DNA of 39,169 bases, from assembly GCF_009379765.1 (NCBI RefSeq), contig NZ_WHTD01000071.1, positions 1-39,169 on the forward strand. The letters are read 5' to 3'. The DNA is from Actinophytocola sp. Its GTDB lineage: Bacteria; Actinomycetota; Actinomycetes; Mycobacteriales; Pseudonocardiaceae. The translations under genes and the position numbers were made by a program. The notes beneath the pieces were generated by a model, which was not told where the DNA came from, did no database searches, and was given only the letters and a program-made list of their open reading frames with translations. Below are positions 9,006 to 17,854 of the stretch, in pieces. Positions within the stretch are counted from its first letter, which is position 1; each line of letters starts with the position of its first letter.

Positions 9006-10360
9006 CAGCCCAGCCCCGACTGGACGGTCGACTGCAATTGCGGGGTTATCGAGCCGATCGGATCCTTGCTGGTCATCGCGGCCTGGACGCCGGCCATGAT
9101 GTCGGAGTAGACCTTGGCGTAACCGGCACCCCACTCCGGCCTGATCACCGTCGGGATGACGTCGTCACGGAACGCGTTCGCGATCGGGTTGTCGACCTCC
9201 TTGGCGAGCTCGGCGGGCGCGTTGGTGACCGGGAGCACGGAGTTCTCGGACTTGATCGTGTACTGGAGTCCGTCCTTCGAGGTCGACAGGAACTGCATGA
9301 ACTCCCAGGCGGCCTTCTGGTTCTTCGAGTTGCCGAACATCACCAGCTGGTGGTCGGTCGGAGCGCTGAAGTGCTGGCCGGTGTTGCTCGGCAGCGGCGC
9401 GACGCCCCACGTCTCGTAGAACTGGTCGTCGGTCATGCTCTTGTTGACCGACTGGACGACGCCCTTGACGTAAGGGCCGTCGATGGTGAACGCGACCTGG
9501 TCGGACGCCGCGGGCTGACGGAAGAAGCCGCCCTTCTGGTTGGCCTGCGTGTAGCCCTTCGCGGTGAGGTCCCGCATGAAGTTGAGGTACGCCTTCATCT
9601 CCGGGGTGTCGACGCTGGCCTGGTTTCCCTTGAACGGTTCCGCGCCGAAGCTCTTCATGATCGGCCAGTTGAGGTCGAGGCCGTAGGTCCGGTTGGTGCT
9701 GTCGATACCGAGACCGATGACCTTCGGGCTCTTGGCGTGGATCGCCTGCAGGGCGGTGAGCATGTCCTGCCACGTCTGCGGCGGCTTGGCCGGGTCGAGG
9801 CCCGCCTGCTTCATGAGCTTCTTGTTGTACCAGAGCGCGAACGGACCGACCGTCCACGGGATCGCGACGAGCTTGCCGTCGATCTCGCCGAGCTTGAGCT
9901 CGTTGGGGATGATCGACTGCTTGAACTGGTCGGTGGCGAGGTCGTCGAGCGGCTGGAGCGTGCCGGTCTCGGCGAGGGTGAACGTGTAGTTGCCCTGGAG
10001 CTCGGCGACGTCGGGCGCGTTGCCCGACTGCACCTGCAGGATCAGCTGGTGCTCGATGTCCGAGTAGGACACCGGCTCGCTCTTGACCGTGATGTCCGGG
10101 TGCAGCGCCTCGAACTTCTGGATCAGGGCCCGGATGCCGGGCTGGGTGTTGGGTTCCGCGTCGGCCCAGTTGGCGAACCGGATGACGGTCTTGCCGTTCT
10201 CGGTGCCGCTGTCCGACCCGCCGCCACCGCACGCGGCGGCGACCAGGCTGACGGCAATGGCGCCGACCAGCAACGTGAACGTACGGTGACGGCGGCGCCG
10301 ACCGGCCAGCCGGTGCACGCGCCTGGTGTTGAACCGAGATTCCGCCTCGGGGGGTGCCAT
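9005..10360 (-). CDS. Sugar-binding lipoprotein of the ABC importer
   Basis: 451 aa, family 1 solute-binding protein. A basic n-region and a hydrophobic stretch end in the lipobox VAAAC with the lipidated C44, so the protein is anchored outside the membrane. The body carries the usual FANWADAEPN start and PWTVGPFALWYN signature of CUT1 sugar binders. A strong ribosome binding site (AGGAGG) lies a few bases before the ATG. It is the first gene of the operon 10360->4110 and stands directly behind a promoter and operator. The ligand cannot be told from sequence. Confidence 0.95.
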   Translation of the reverse strand: MAPPEAESRFNTRRVHRLAGRRRRHRTFTLLVGAIAVSLVAAACGGGGSDSGTENGKTVIRFANWADAEPNTQPGIRALIQKFEALHPDITVKSEPVSYSDIEHQLILQVQSGNAPDVAELQGNYTFTLAETGTLQPLDDLATDQFKQSIIPNELKLGEIDGKLVAIPWTVGPFALWYNKKLMKQAGLDPAKPPQTWQDMLTALQAIHAKSPKVIGLGIDSTNRTYGLDLNWPIMKSFGAEPFKGNQASVDTPEMKAYLNFMRDLTAKGYTQANQKGGFFRQPAASDQVAFTIDGPYVKGVVQSVNKSMTDDQFYETWGVAPLPSNTGQHFSAPTDHQLVMFGNSKNQKAAWEFMQFLSTSKDGLQYTIKSENSVLPVTNAPAELAKEVDNPIANAFRDDVIPTVIRPEWGAGYAKVYSDIMAGVQAAMTSKDPIGSITPQLQSTVQSGLG

Positions 10361-10375
10361 CGCAGCCTCCTGCCT

Positions 10376-10428
10376 ACTGGTATGACCTCTGAACTCGTAC
10401 TCTGCCGCTCACCCGCCTTGGATGTCAA
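10376..10428 (-). promoter_or_regulatory. Promoter and operator of the ABC importer operon
   Basis: On the minus strand TTGACA (10423-10428) and CAGAGT (10399-10404) are 18 bases apart, the same boxes as at the GH3 promoter. The operator-like ACTGGTATGACCTC (10376-10389, + strand) lies at the expected transcription start, where a bound repressor would block polymerase. The rest of the intergenic stretch to 10528 shows nothing further. Confidence 0.65.
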
Positions 10429-10528
10429 CCACCCCGCGACGAATGTCAAGAACCCGAATGGGCGGCATCCATGCGAACTACGGGGTGAACCGGCCGAGAT
10501 GTGCGCGCTGAACTGGGAAACGTCGCTG

Positions 10529-11398
10529 TCAACCCGCGAAGCGTGGCGCGGGAAGGCCCGACACACCCAGGTCGGAGATCCGCAGCACGGCACCGGCCTG
10601 GGGGTAGCGCACCAGGTCGGCCTCGCTGAGCCCGACGCACATCGTCGTCACGTACAGGTCGCCAAGGCCATCGCCGCCGAACGCGCAACTGGTGACGCCC
10701 GGCGTCGGCATGTCCAAGACCTCGTCGAGACGCCCTGCCGGGTCGAACCGGCGCACCGCGGCGCCCCGCGCCATCGCGACCCAGACACCGCCTTCGGCAT
10801 CGACGGCGAGCCCGTCGGGCCGGCCGGGGTGCTCGTGCAGATCCACGAAGGTGCGCCGACCGCTCGCCGCGCCGGTCGCCAGGTCGTAGTCGAACACGTC
10901 CACCCGTTCGGTCACGGTGTCCGCGTAGTACATCCGGCTGCCGTCCGGGCTCCACCCGAGCCCGTTGGACAACGCGACGTCGTCCAGCACGGTGGTGAGG
11001 CGGTGGTCGGGATCGAGCCGGTAGAGACCGGAGGCGCCAGGGCGCTGCGCCACGGTCAGCGTCCCACCCCAGAGCCGCCCCTCGGGGTCACACCGCGCGT
11101 CGTTCATCCGGTCACCGCGGTCGACCGTGGCCAGCCAGCTCAGCTCGCCGCTGGATTCGTCCAGCACCGCGAAACCCATCCCGGCCGCCACCACCAGCCC
11201 CGGCGACCGGCGGACGACGACCGAGCCGACCGGTACCGGCAGCCGGGCGACCACGCGATCGCGGTCCCCCGCCGGGTCGAACCGGTGCACCTCGCCGCGA
11301 AGGATGTCCACCCAGAGCAGCGTGTTGTCGCGGTCGTCCCAGGTGGGGGACTCGGCGACGAGGGCCCGGTTCCCGGCGACCGGCTCGATCCGGGTCAT
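10529..11398 (-). CDS. SMP-30/gluconolactonase-family sugar lactonase
   Basis: 289 aa six-bladed beta-propeller. The divalent-metal ligands of the family are present: E16 (VAESP), N145 (LSNGLGWSPDG) and D195 (RPDGLAVD), with N99 (RMNDAR) for substrate. The enzyme opens the aldonolactone made by the sugar dehydrogenase to the aldonate. I chose the ATG at 11398, which overlaps the TGA of the aldolase gene by 4 bases; the frame is open 53 codons further upstream, but inside the aldolase gene and without propeller sequence. It is the last gene of the unit 14744->10529. Confidence 0.9.
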   Translation of the reverse strand: MTRIEPVAGNRALVAESPTWDDRDNTLLWVDILRGEVHRFDPAGDRDRVVARLPVPVGSVVVRRSPGLVVAAGMGFAVLDESSGELSWLATVDRGDRMNDARCDPEGRLWGGTLTVAQRPGASGLYRLDPDHRLTTVLDDVALSNGLGWSPDGSRMYYADTVTERVDVFDYDLATGAASGRRTFVDLHEHPGRPDGLAVDAEGGVWVAMARGAAVRRFDPAGRLDEVLDMPTPGVTSCAFGGDGLGDLYVTTMCVGLSEADLVRYPQAGAVLRISDLGVSGLPAPRFAG

Positions 11399-12291
11399 CG
11401 GCCCGTCTCCGGCAGTCCCAGCGCCGCCAGCTCCCCGGCCAGCGCGGCATGATCCGCCGCGGACAGTCGGGACCCCGGCTCGACGAGGTTCCCCGCGCAG
11501 ATGCCGATGATCTCCAGCGCCGCCTTCCACCCGGCCGGCGGGGTGCCACGCCGGCACGCCCTGACCACGGCGGTCAGCCGGCGTTGCACGGATAACGCCC
11601 TGTCAAGATCGCCTTCGGCCACCGCCTCGCAGATCTGGCCGCCGAACGCGGGGCAGACGTTCGCGCTGGCGGCGATCGCACCGTCCGCACCGGACACGAG
11701 GCTGGCCACGAGGAGGGTGTCGGTGCCGGTGAACACCCTGAAGTTCGCGGCGTTCTCGGTCGCGTCGAGCACGGCGAGCAGGTACTCCATGTCCCTGCTG
11801 CTGTCCTTGATGCCGATCACCGCCGGGTGGGCCGCGAGCGTCGCCACCACCGGCGGCGCGAGGGCGACCGAGCTGAACTGCGGGATGTTGTACAGCACGA
11901 TCGGCAGCGGGGCGGCGGCGAGCCGCTCGTAGAACCGGCCCACCTCCCCTTCGGTCATCGGGAAGTACGAGGGCGGACTGACCAGTGCGGCGGTCGCGCC
12001 CGCGTCGTGCAGCTGCGACAGCCCGGCAAGCGTGCCATCGAAGCTGGTGGACGCGACGCCCGACACGATGGGGATCTCGCGGGGCACCAGGGCCCGGACC
12101 TCGGCCGTCACCTCGGCGCGCTGCCGCGTGGACAGCCGCGCCCCCTCGCCGGTCGAGCCGACCGGGCACACCATCTTCACCCCGCCGGCGAGCACGTGCC
12201 GCACGAGTCGCGCGAGACCGTCGCGGTCCAGCCGTCCCGTCTTGTCGACCGGGGTGGCCAGCGCCACCGCCGAACCGGCCGGAAGGCGCAC
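11395..12291 (-). CDS. DapA-family 2-keto-3-deoxy-sugar-acid aldolase
   Basis: 298 aa class I aldolase of the dihydrodipicolinate synthase/N-acetylneuraminate lyase family. The carboxylate-binding GSTGE (45-49), the catalytic Y134 (LYNIP) and the Schiff-base K162 (GIKDSS) are all in place. In this setting (sugar dehydrogenase, lactonase, dehydratase) the expected reaction is cleavage of a 2-keto-3-deoxyaldonate to pyruvate and a C3 aldehyde: glyceraldehyde from galactonate or gluconate, sulfolactaldehyde from a sulfonated hexonate. Lysine biosynthesis is less likely given the neighbours. It begins 14 bases after the GH2 stop and overlaps the lactonase start. Confidence 0.88.
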   Translation of the reverse strand: MRLPAGSAVALATPVDKTGRLDRDGLARLVRHVLAGGVKMVCPVGSTGEGARLSTRQRAEVTAEVRALVPREIPIVSGVASTSFDGTLAGLSQLHDAGATAALVSPPSYFPMTEGEVGRFYERLAAAPLPIVLYNIPQFSSVALAPPVVATLAAHPAVIGIKDSSRDMEYLLAVLDATENAANFRVFTGTDTLLVASLVSGADGAIAASANVCPAFGGQICEAVAEGDLDRALSVQRRLTAVVRACRRGTPPAGWKAALEIIGICAGNLVEPGSRLSAADHAALAGELAALGLPETGR

Positions 12292-12305
12292 GGCCGGGTC
12301 CCCCG

Positions 12306-14744
12306 TCAGGGGATCCGCCTTACGGTGACCTCGACCTGCTTGGTGCCGAGGGTGGGGTGCGCCGCGCGCAGCACGACTCGTCCGACCGAACCCAGCTTGC
12401 CTCGGATCCAGACCGCGCCCGCGCCGCCGGCGACCTCGAACTGGAACGGGTTCTCGCCGAGCAGCTCGCCCGGTCCCGTCATGGTGAAGGTGACGTCACC
12501 GGTGACGAACGGCCGGGGCGCGCCGTGGCGGTCCAGCGCCCGGAACACGACCCGGGTGGCGTCGATCCCGTCGCCGTCGATCTGCGGGTCGTCGACCTCC
12601 AGCAGGAGCTGGTCGGCCGCCCGGTCCGGCGAGAAGGAGCGGGAGACGACCCGCGCGTCCCCGACGAAGCCGTCGATCCGCAGCTCGGGCAGCGGTTGTG
12701 CCGGGTCGACGCCCGACAGGTCCACGAAGAACGGCGGATAAGCGAGGTGGGCGAACGATCCGCGAGCCGGTTGCGCACTGGTCAGGTGCTCGCCGTCGAG
12801 GTAGAGTTCGAGCCGCTCGCAGTTCGAGGAGATCATGGCCTCCGCCCCAGGTCCGTTCGGTGACTTCTCGCCGAAGTCCCAGTAGAACGCCGGTTCCAGC
12901 ACGACCCGCTCGGCCGGGCTGACCTGTGAACGGTAGAACGACGCACCCGGCTTGTGAATCCGGAACAGGTCGCAGACACCGGGGGTCTTCACGTCGTGGA
13001 TCGAGTTGCGGGTGGACAGGTACTCGAACGCGCACCAGGCGACGAGGCCGGAGTACCGCTGGTCCGCGGCCGCCGCGTTGTGCACCTGCGCGTGCCGCAG
13101 GGCCTGTGCCTGCTGGTCGGCGACCGGGTCGGTGCGCAGGTAGGTCTGGTCGAACGGGCCGAAGGGCCGCTTCTGTCCCACCGCCTCGGTGACCAGGTAG
13201 GGCAGATCCCTCGGCGGTGAGAGCGTGGTCATGTCGTCGCGGTAGTCGTTCTGCCCGCGCACGTCGGCGCGCAGCGGCTGGCTGCCGTTGTAGGCACCGG
13301 TCGTCTGGCGGGACGGGTCGAGCCGGTGCGCGAGATCGTTCAGCCGGGTCTCGAACTCCGGCCGCGCCCCGCTCTCGTTGATCCGCACGGCCCACAGGAT
13401 GATCGAGGGGTGGTTCCAGTCCCTGCGGATCATCGCGTCGACGTTCTCGACGGCCACGTCCTGCCATGCCTCGTCCCCGACGTACTGCCACCCCGGCATC
13501 TCGTCCCAGACGAGGAGGCCGAGTTCGTCGCAGGCGTCGAGGAAGTCCGGGGACTGCGGGTAGTGCGAGGTCCTGACCATGTTGCAGTTGAGTTCCCTGC
13601 GCAGGATCTCGGCGTCGCGGCGCTGGACCCGCGCGGGCATCGCGTTGCCGACGTAGGGGAAGATCTGGTGGCGGTTGAGCCCGAACAACTGGAGCCGGTG
13701 GCCGTTGAGGAAGAAGCCTTCCGGCGTGAAACGCGCTTCACGGAAACCGATGCGGGTGGCGAACTCGTGGATCGGCATGGCGGGGTCGCCGTTGTCGTCC
13801 TGCTCGCGCAAGCGGACCCGGACGTTGTACAGGTAGGGGTTGTCGACGTCCCACAAGGTCACGTCCGGGGCGTCGAGTGACAACTCGACGCCGTCCTCGC
13901 CCGGCGCGGGGCGCGCACTGGACCTGGCAAGCAGCCGCTGGCCGTCGAGCAGTTCGACCTCGATGACCAGCGGCGCGTCCGTAGCGCGGTCGAGGTAGCA
14001 GCGCACCTCGACCGCGCGCTCGTCGGTCAGCACGTTCACCGGGCGGGCGAACGCGTTGTCGATGAACGCGTGCGGCACCACCCGCAGCGACACCGCGCGG
14101 TACAGCCCGCCGAAGGTGTCGTAGTCGACCCGCACGCGGTCCGGGTCGTTGCCGAACGCGCCGCCGAACGGCGGGATGTCGGCGCGGGTGCGCCGTGAGT
14201 CCACCTCGATGGCGAGGACGTTGTCGCCCCGCCAGTCGATGTGCGGCGTCAGCTCGAAGGAGAACGGCGTGTAGCCGCCCTTGTACTCACCGAGGTACAC
14301 GCCGTTGATGGTGACCTTCGAGGCGGTCATCGACCCGCCGAAGTCCACAAGCACCCGCTGGCCGCGCTCGTTCGGGGCCATCGTGAAGTGCCGCCGGTAG
14401 ACCGAGATGAACTCGTACGGCGACTTGCCACCGGCGTACTCCCCCGGGAAGTCCGGCGGTCGCAGGTCGTGCCACGACATGCGCACGTTGGAGTGCGGCA
14501 GGCTCACCGTCTCGAAGTGGGAGTCGTCGAATCCGGGCAGCGTGGCGCCGGGGACCGTCGGGCCGCCGAAGCGCCATTCGTGCTCGAGCGGGACCACCTT
14601 GCCCGCCAAGGTCGGCGCGGCGGGCGCGGCCAGCGCCTGCCGCGCCAAGGCGGCGTTGGCGGCGACACCCACCACACCGACGCCACCGGCCCGCAGGAAA
14701 CCACGCCGGCTCAACCCTTTACCCGCAACCCGTTCCTCAGGCAC
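12306..14744 (-). CDS. Tat-exported GH2 glycosidase, short form
   Basis: 812 aa from a GTG at 14744, which has a good ribosome binding site (GAGGAGG). The track-length frame runs further upstream but would cross the promoter. A twin-arginine leader LSRRGFLRAG leads into the GH2 sugar-binding domain, immunoglobulin-like domain and TIM barrel. The acid/base is E457 (RINES) and the nucleophile E520 (YLVTEAVG). After the barrel come two Ig-like beta domains (DUF4982/Big-like). It lacks the C-terminal module of the other three GH2 proteins of the locus, which explains the shorter length. GH2 contains beta-galactosidases, beta-mannosidases, beta-glucuronidases and actinobacterial beta-galactofuranosidases; specificity is open. 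First gene of its own unit with the aldolase and lactonase. Confidence 0.92.
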   Translation of the reverse strand: MPEERVAGKGLSRRGFLRAGGVGVVGVAANAALARQALAAPAAPTLAGKVVPLEHEWRFGGPTVPGATLPGFDDSHFETVSLPHSNVRMSWHDLRPPDFPGEYAGGKSPYEFISVYRRHFTMAPNERGQRVLVDFGGSMTASKVTINGVYLGEYKGGYTPFSFELTPHIDWRGDNVLAIEVDSRRTRADIPPFGGAFGNDPDRVRVDYDTFGGLYRAVSLRVVPHAFIDNAFARPVNVLTDERAVEVRCYLDRATDAPLVIEVELLDGQRLLARSSARPAPGEDGVELSLDAPDVTLWDVDNPYLYNVRVRLREQDDNGDPAMPIHEFATRIGFREARFTPEGFFLNGHRLQLFGLNRHQIFPYVGNAMPARVQRRDAEILRRELNCNMVRTSHYPQSPDFLDACDELGLLVWDEMPGWQYVGDEAWQDVAVENVDAMIRRDWNHPSIILWAVRINESGARPEFETRLNDLAHRLDPSRQTTGAYNGSQPLRADVRGQNDYRDDMTTLSPPRDLPYLVTEAVGQKRPFGPFDQTYLRTDPVADQQAQALRHAQVHNAAAADQRYSGLVAWCAFEYLSTRNSIHDVKTPGVCDLFRIHKPGASFYRSQVSPAERVVLEPAFYWDFGEKSPNGPGAEAMISSNCERLELYLDGEHLTSAQPARGSFAHLAYPPFFVDLSGVDPAQPLPELRIDGFVGDARVVSRSFSPDRAADQLLLEVDDPQIDGDGIDATRVVFRALDRHGAPRPFVTGDVTFTMTGPGELLGENPFQFEVAGGAGAVWIRGKLGSVGRVVLRAAHPTLGTKQVEVTVRRIP

Positions 14745-14798
14745 GCTGTCCTCCTCGGACTCGTCACAGATCCGGCCCGCACACATTGGTCTGTGGTC

Positions 14799-14831
14799 AG
14801 TGGTTATACCTCTCATGTTCGCGGTGGTCAA
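14799..14831 (-). promoter_or_regulatory. Promoter and operator of the GH2-aldolase-lactonase unit
   Basis: On the minus strand TTGACC (14826-14831) and TATAAC (14803-14808) stand 17 bases apart, the best -10 box in the window. The operator-like AGTGGTTATACCTC (14799-14812, + strand) covers the -10 itself. Sequence between the box and the GTG at 14744 is a leader of about 50 bases without a clear hairpin. Confidence 0.65.
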
Positions 14832-14858
14832 TACGGGTCTCATCTCACGGAACACGAC

Positions 14859-17488
14859 CTAACCGGCCACTGTCACGTCGAGGACGACGTTCGACAGCTC
14901 CTGACCATTCTTCGCATACGTATGGATTCTGATCCTGTACTGGCCGTTACCCGCGCCGCTCGCCACGTCGATCTCGTCCGCCCCGACACCCGCTGGCGGA
15001 ACCCGCAGCGTTCCGCTCACGGACGACATTGTTATGCCCGCTGGCACCTCGGCTCGCCACGTCACTTCTTGCGGGTTGTTCGTTATGTTCTGAGCGGCGA
15101 CCGTGACCGTCTTCTTGTCGTTGTGACCCATGACGAAGTCGCGGCTGGGTTCGGTGAACGCGATCGTGGATTTCTGGCCATCGGAGTAGGACGGCGGGGC
15201 GGCGTTCGCGCCTGTCGCCCAATCCATGTTCGGGGCGGTACCCAGGGTGAAGTCCAGGGTGCCGCCGCGCTCGATCAGCGACGAGGGCAGGTACGACTTG
15301 GGCCACGCGCTGCCGTTCACCTTCAACTCCTGCACGTACGGCGCGTCGGGAGCGGCGCCGCGGCCGTTGATGGTGATGGTCGTGCCGTTGCCGCTGTGCA
15401 CCACGGCGCGCGGGAACAGCGGGCTGCCGAGCGCGAGGTCGGCGGTGCCCGGCGTGATCGGGTACATGCCGAGCACCGACCACACGTACCAGGAACTCAG
15501 CGAACCGCCGTCGTCGTTTCCTGGCGACCCACTGGGCGCGTCGGTGTAGAGCTCGGTCTGAATCCGCCGCACCACCTGCTGGGTCTTCCACGGCGCGTGG
15601 GCGTAGTCGTACATCCAGGGATTCTGCCCACTGGGCTGGTTGCCGTGCCAATCGTGCGCGATGATCGGGCCGACGTTGAGCTCCGTGAACAGGTCGTCAA
15701 GGTAGCTGATGAATTTCTGATCTCCGCCTATTCCGTTGATCAATCCACGGATATTGAACGGGATCACCGCGTGTATTGGGCGGAGTTTCCCTCGGTGAAA
15801 CCCCTTCGCTTGTCCGGGCTGAAATTGGGCTCCCACTGGCCGTCCCCGTTCGCGTTCTTGGACTGGATGTACCCAGTCGCGGGGTTGAAGACGTTTTGCC
15901 AGTACTGGGCGCGCGTCATGTACTTGCGGTACAGGTCCTCACGCCCGAGCGAGCGTGCGTACTGGGCGATGGAGAAATCGTCGGTGGCGTACTCGAGGCT
16001 GACGCCCGGCCAGCGCGGCACGTACTGGTATTGCAGCCACAACTCACCACGCCCTCGGACCGGGTGGCCGCCGGACTGCGTGCCGACCTGCGATGCGCCG
16101 AGGTCCATGGCATGCAGCGCGGCCGCCTGGTCGAAGTCACGGGCGCCGAACGCGTACGCGCTCGCGATCAAGGGATCCGCGTCGTCCGCGACGTTCCCAG
16201 CGGAGTTGCGGTTGGCCTGCACCCAGCGCGGCAAGCCGGGACCATCCTGTTCCGCGTCGCGGATCAGCGACTGGACCACATCGCTGGCCACCTCAGGGCT
16301 GAGCAACGCGAGCAGCGAGATGAACGTCCGGTACCCACCCCAGGCGTCGATGTCGGAATAGTGCGCGTGTCCCGGTGGGACGGTGTGCACCTCGTCGTCG
16401 AATCCCCGGTATTCCCCATTCACGTCGTTGAACGTGCTCGGCTCGACGTAGAAGTGGTAGAGCGCGGTGTAGAAGATCCGCTGAGCGGCCTCACTCCCGC
16501 CGGAGACGTCGATCTTGCCGAGGACGTTGTTCCACGCCGCAGTGGTGGTGTCTCTGATCTCCTGCAGGTCCCTTCCCTCGACCTCGGACCGCAGATTCAT
16601 TTCCGCGTTCTCGACGCTCACGTACGACACCGCGCTCCTCGCGATCACCTTCGAGTCGTCACTGGTGTCGAACGTCAGATAGGCACCAGACCGCGGATCA
16701 TCGGCCGAAGTCGTCTGTGGCCGCAGCTCCGTACCTTCCCAGGTCCCGTACGTGGCGAAACCGCGGTTGAACGTCGTGGCGAAATAGATCGTGTACTGTT
16801 CCGAACCGCAGCCCACCGTGGTCGTCGCCGAGCCGCTGACCCGGTTGTGCGCCGGATCTATGACGACCTTTGCCGCGGTGTCGCCGTTCGCGCTGCCCCC
16901 GGCGTCGATGAGCAGACTCGACCGCGGCTGGTGTGCGTAGGCGAACACGCCAACGCCCGATCGCGTCGCCGCCGCCAGCTGCACGCTCGTGCCGGAGTCC
17001 AGCGTGACGTCGTAGTAGCCCGGCGACGCGTGCTCGTTCGCGTGCGAGAACGTCGACAGGAACGCCGAGGGTGCGGCGACCGGAGACTCGGTGACGTCAC
17101 CGGAGAAGGGGATGAACGGGAAATCGCCCTGATAGGCGCAGCCCCGTCCACTGAAATGCGTGAGGCTGAAGCCATCGATGGCGTTGTCCGGGTACCAGTA
17201 CCCACCCGGAACAGCCGGGGGCGTATCGGGCGACCAGGCGAGCATCCCGTGTGGAGCGACGGCGCCCGGGAACACGTCCCCGCGAATTCCGTTCCGGTTG
17301 ACCCCACCGGCGAAGGGTTCCCGAGCATCGGCGGTGCCGATCAAGGGGTCGACATATCTCGCGTGGCCGTCTTGCGACGATTGTCCGGCGTACGCGGTAC
17401 CGGTGACGGCCACGGTCACGCCGGTCAAGAACAGCGGAACCGTCAGCGCAATTGCAACCCGCCGATACAGATATCGAGGTGCGTTCAT
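14859..17488 (-). pseudogene. GH92 alpha-mannosidase gene, frameshifted
   Basis: The product would be about 876 aa. A Sec signal peptide (ending AYAG) precedes a GH92 exo-alpha-mannosidase with RYVDPLIGT, the SDIDAW loop, EGNSAQYT (catalytic acid region) and, in the next frame, the GNDDGG pair that activates water. A NEW3-like domain closes it. The frame breaks at about 15770: the first part stops after EGNSAQYTR and the second resumes at AVIPFNIRGL. The pattern fits loss of one base, probably a G in GCGG. All catalytic parts survive on either side, so a recent mutation or a sequence error is as likely as decay. It is the last gene of the unit 29905->14859. GH92 enzymes are calcium-dependent and mostly cut alpha-1,2- or 1,3-mannosides. 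Confidence 0.85.
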
Positions 17489-17504
17489 TCCAACCTAATC
17501 CCCA

Positions 17505-17820
17505 TCAGGTGAGCGGCGCTGATTGTCCGTAGGGGGTCAACGTGACCGGGCCGATCAGCCCGACGTTTTTGAGCTTCCTGGTGAATCCCGGCGCCGTCGG
17601 TGAGATGTCCACCTGCATGTCCCCGATCTTCGACGAGGAATGGGGGATCTGACTGGTTTCCGGTGTCGCCGGTGCGACCGCCACCGCGTTGCGCAACGGC
17701 GTCGCCACGCTGCGCGGCAGGGCTCGCGGCGGTGCTGGGGGCGGGACCCATCAGCAGACCCGCGACGAGTCCACTGAGGACAATCAGGACGGTGCGTCGG
17801 TGCGGTGCTCGTCGTCGCAT
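17505..17820 (-). pseudogene. Remnant of a small secreted protein
   Basis: A Sec signal peptide (MRRRAPHRR..., hydrophobic core LSGLVAGLLMG, ending STAAS) runs in one frame from 17820. Just after it, near 17700, sensible coding sequence moves to another frame and continues to the TGA at 17505 (DMQVDISPTAPGFTRKL, GPVTLTPYG). The joined product would be only about 105 aa: a leader fused to what looks like the C-terminal end of a larger secreted enzyme. I do not recognise the tail. Internal deletion plus frameshift of a former glycosidase gene is the simplest reading. It lies 34 bases after the GH51-like stop and 16 bases before the GH92 start. Confidence 0.45.
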
Positions 17821-17854
17821 GAGGCATCCTTTTGATGTCGGGGCGGGTGGAGCA

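Noticed and set aside
11395..12291. DapA for lysine biosynthesis
   Set aside because: It sits between a GH2 and a lactonase gene with stop-start overlap in a sugar-acid locus; catabolic aldolase fits better.
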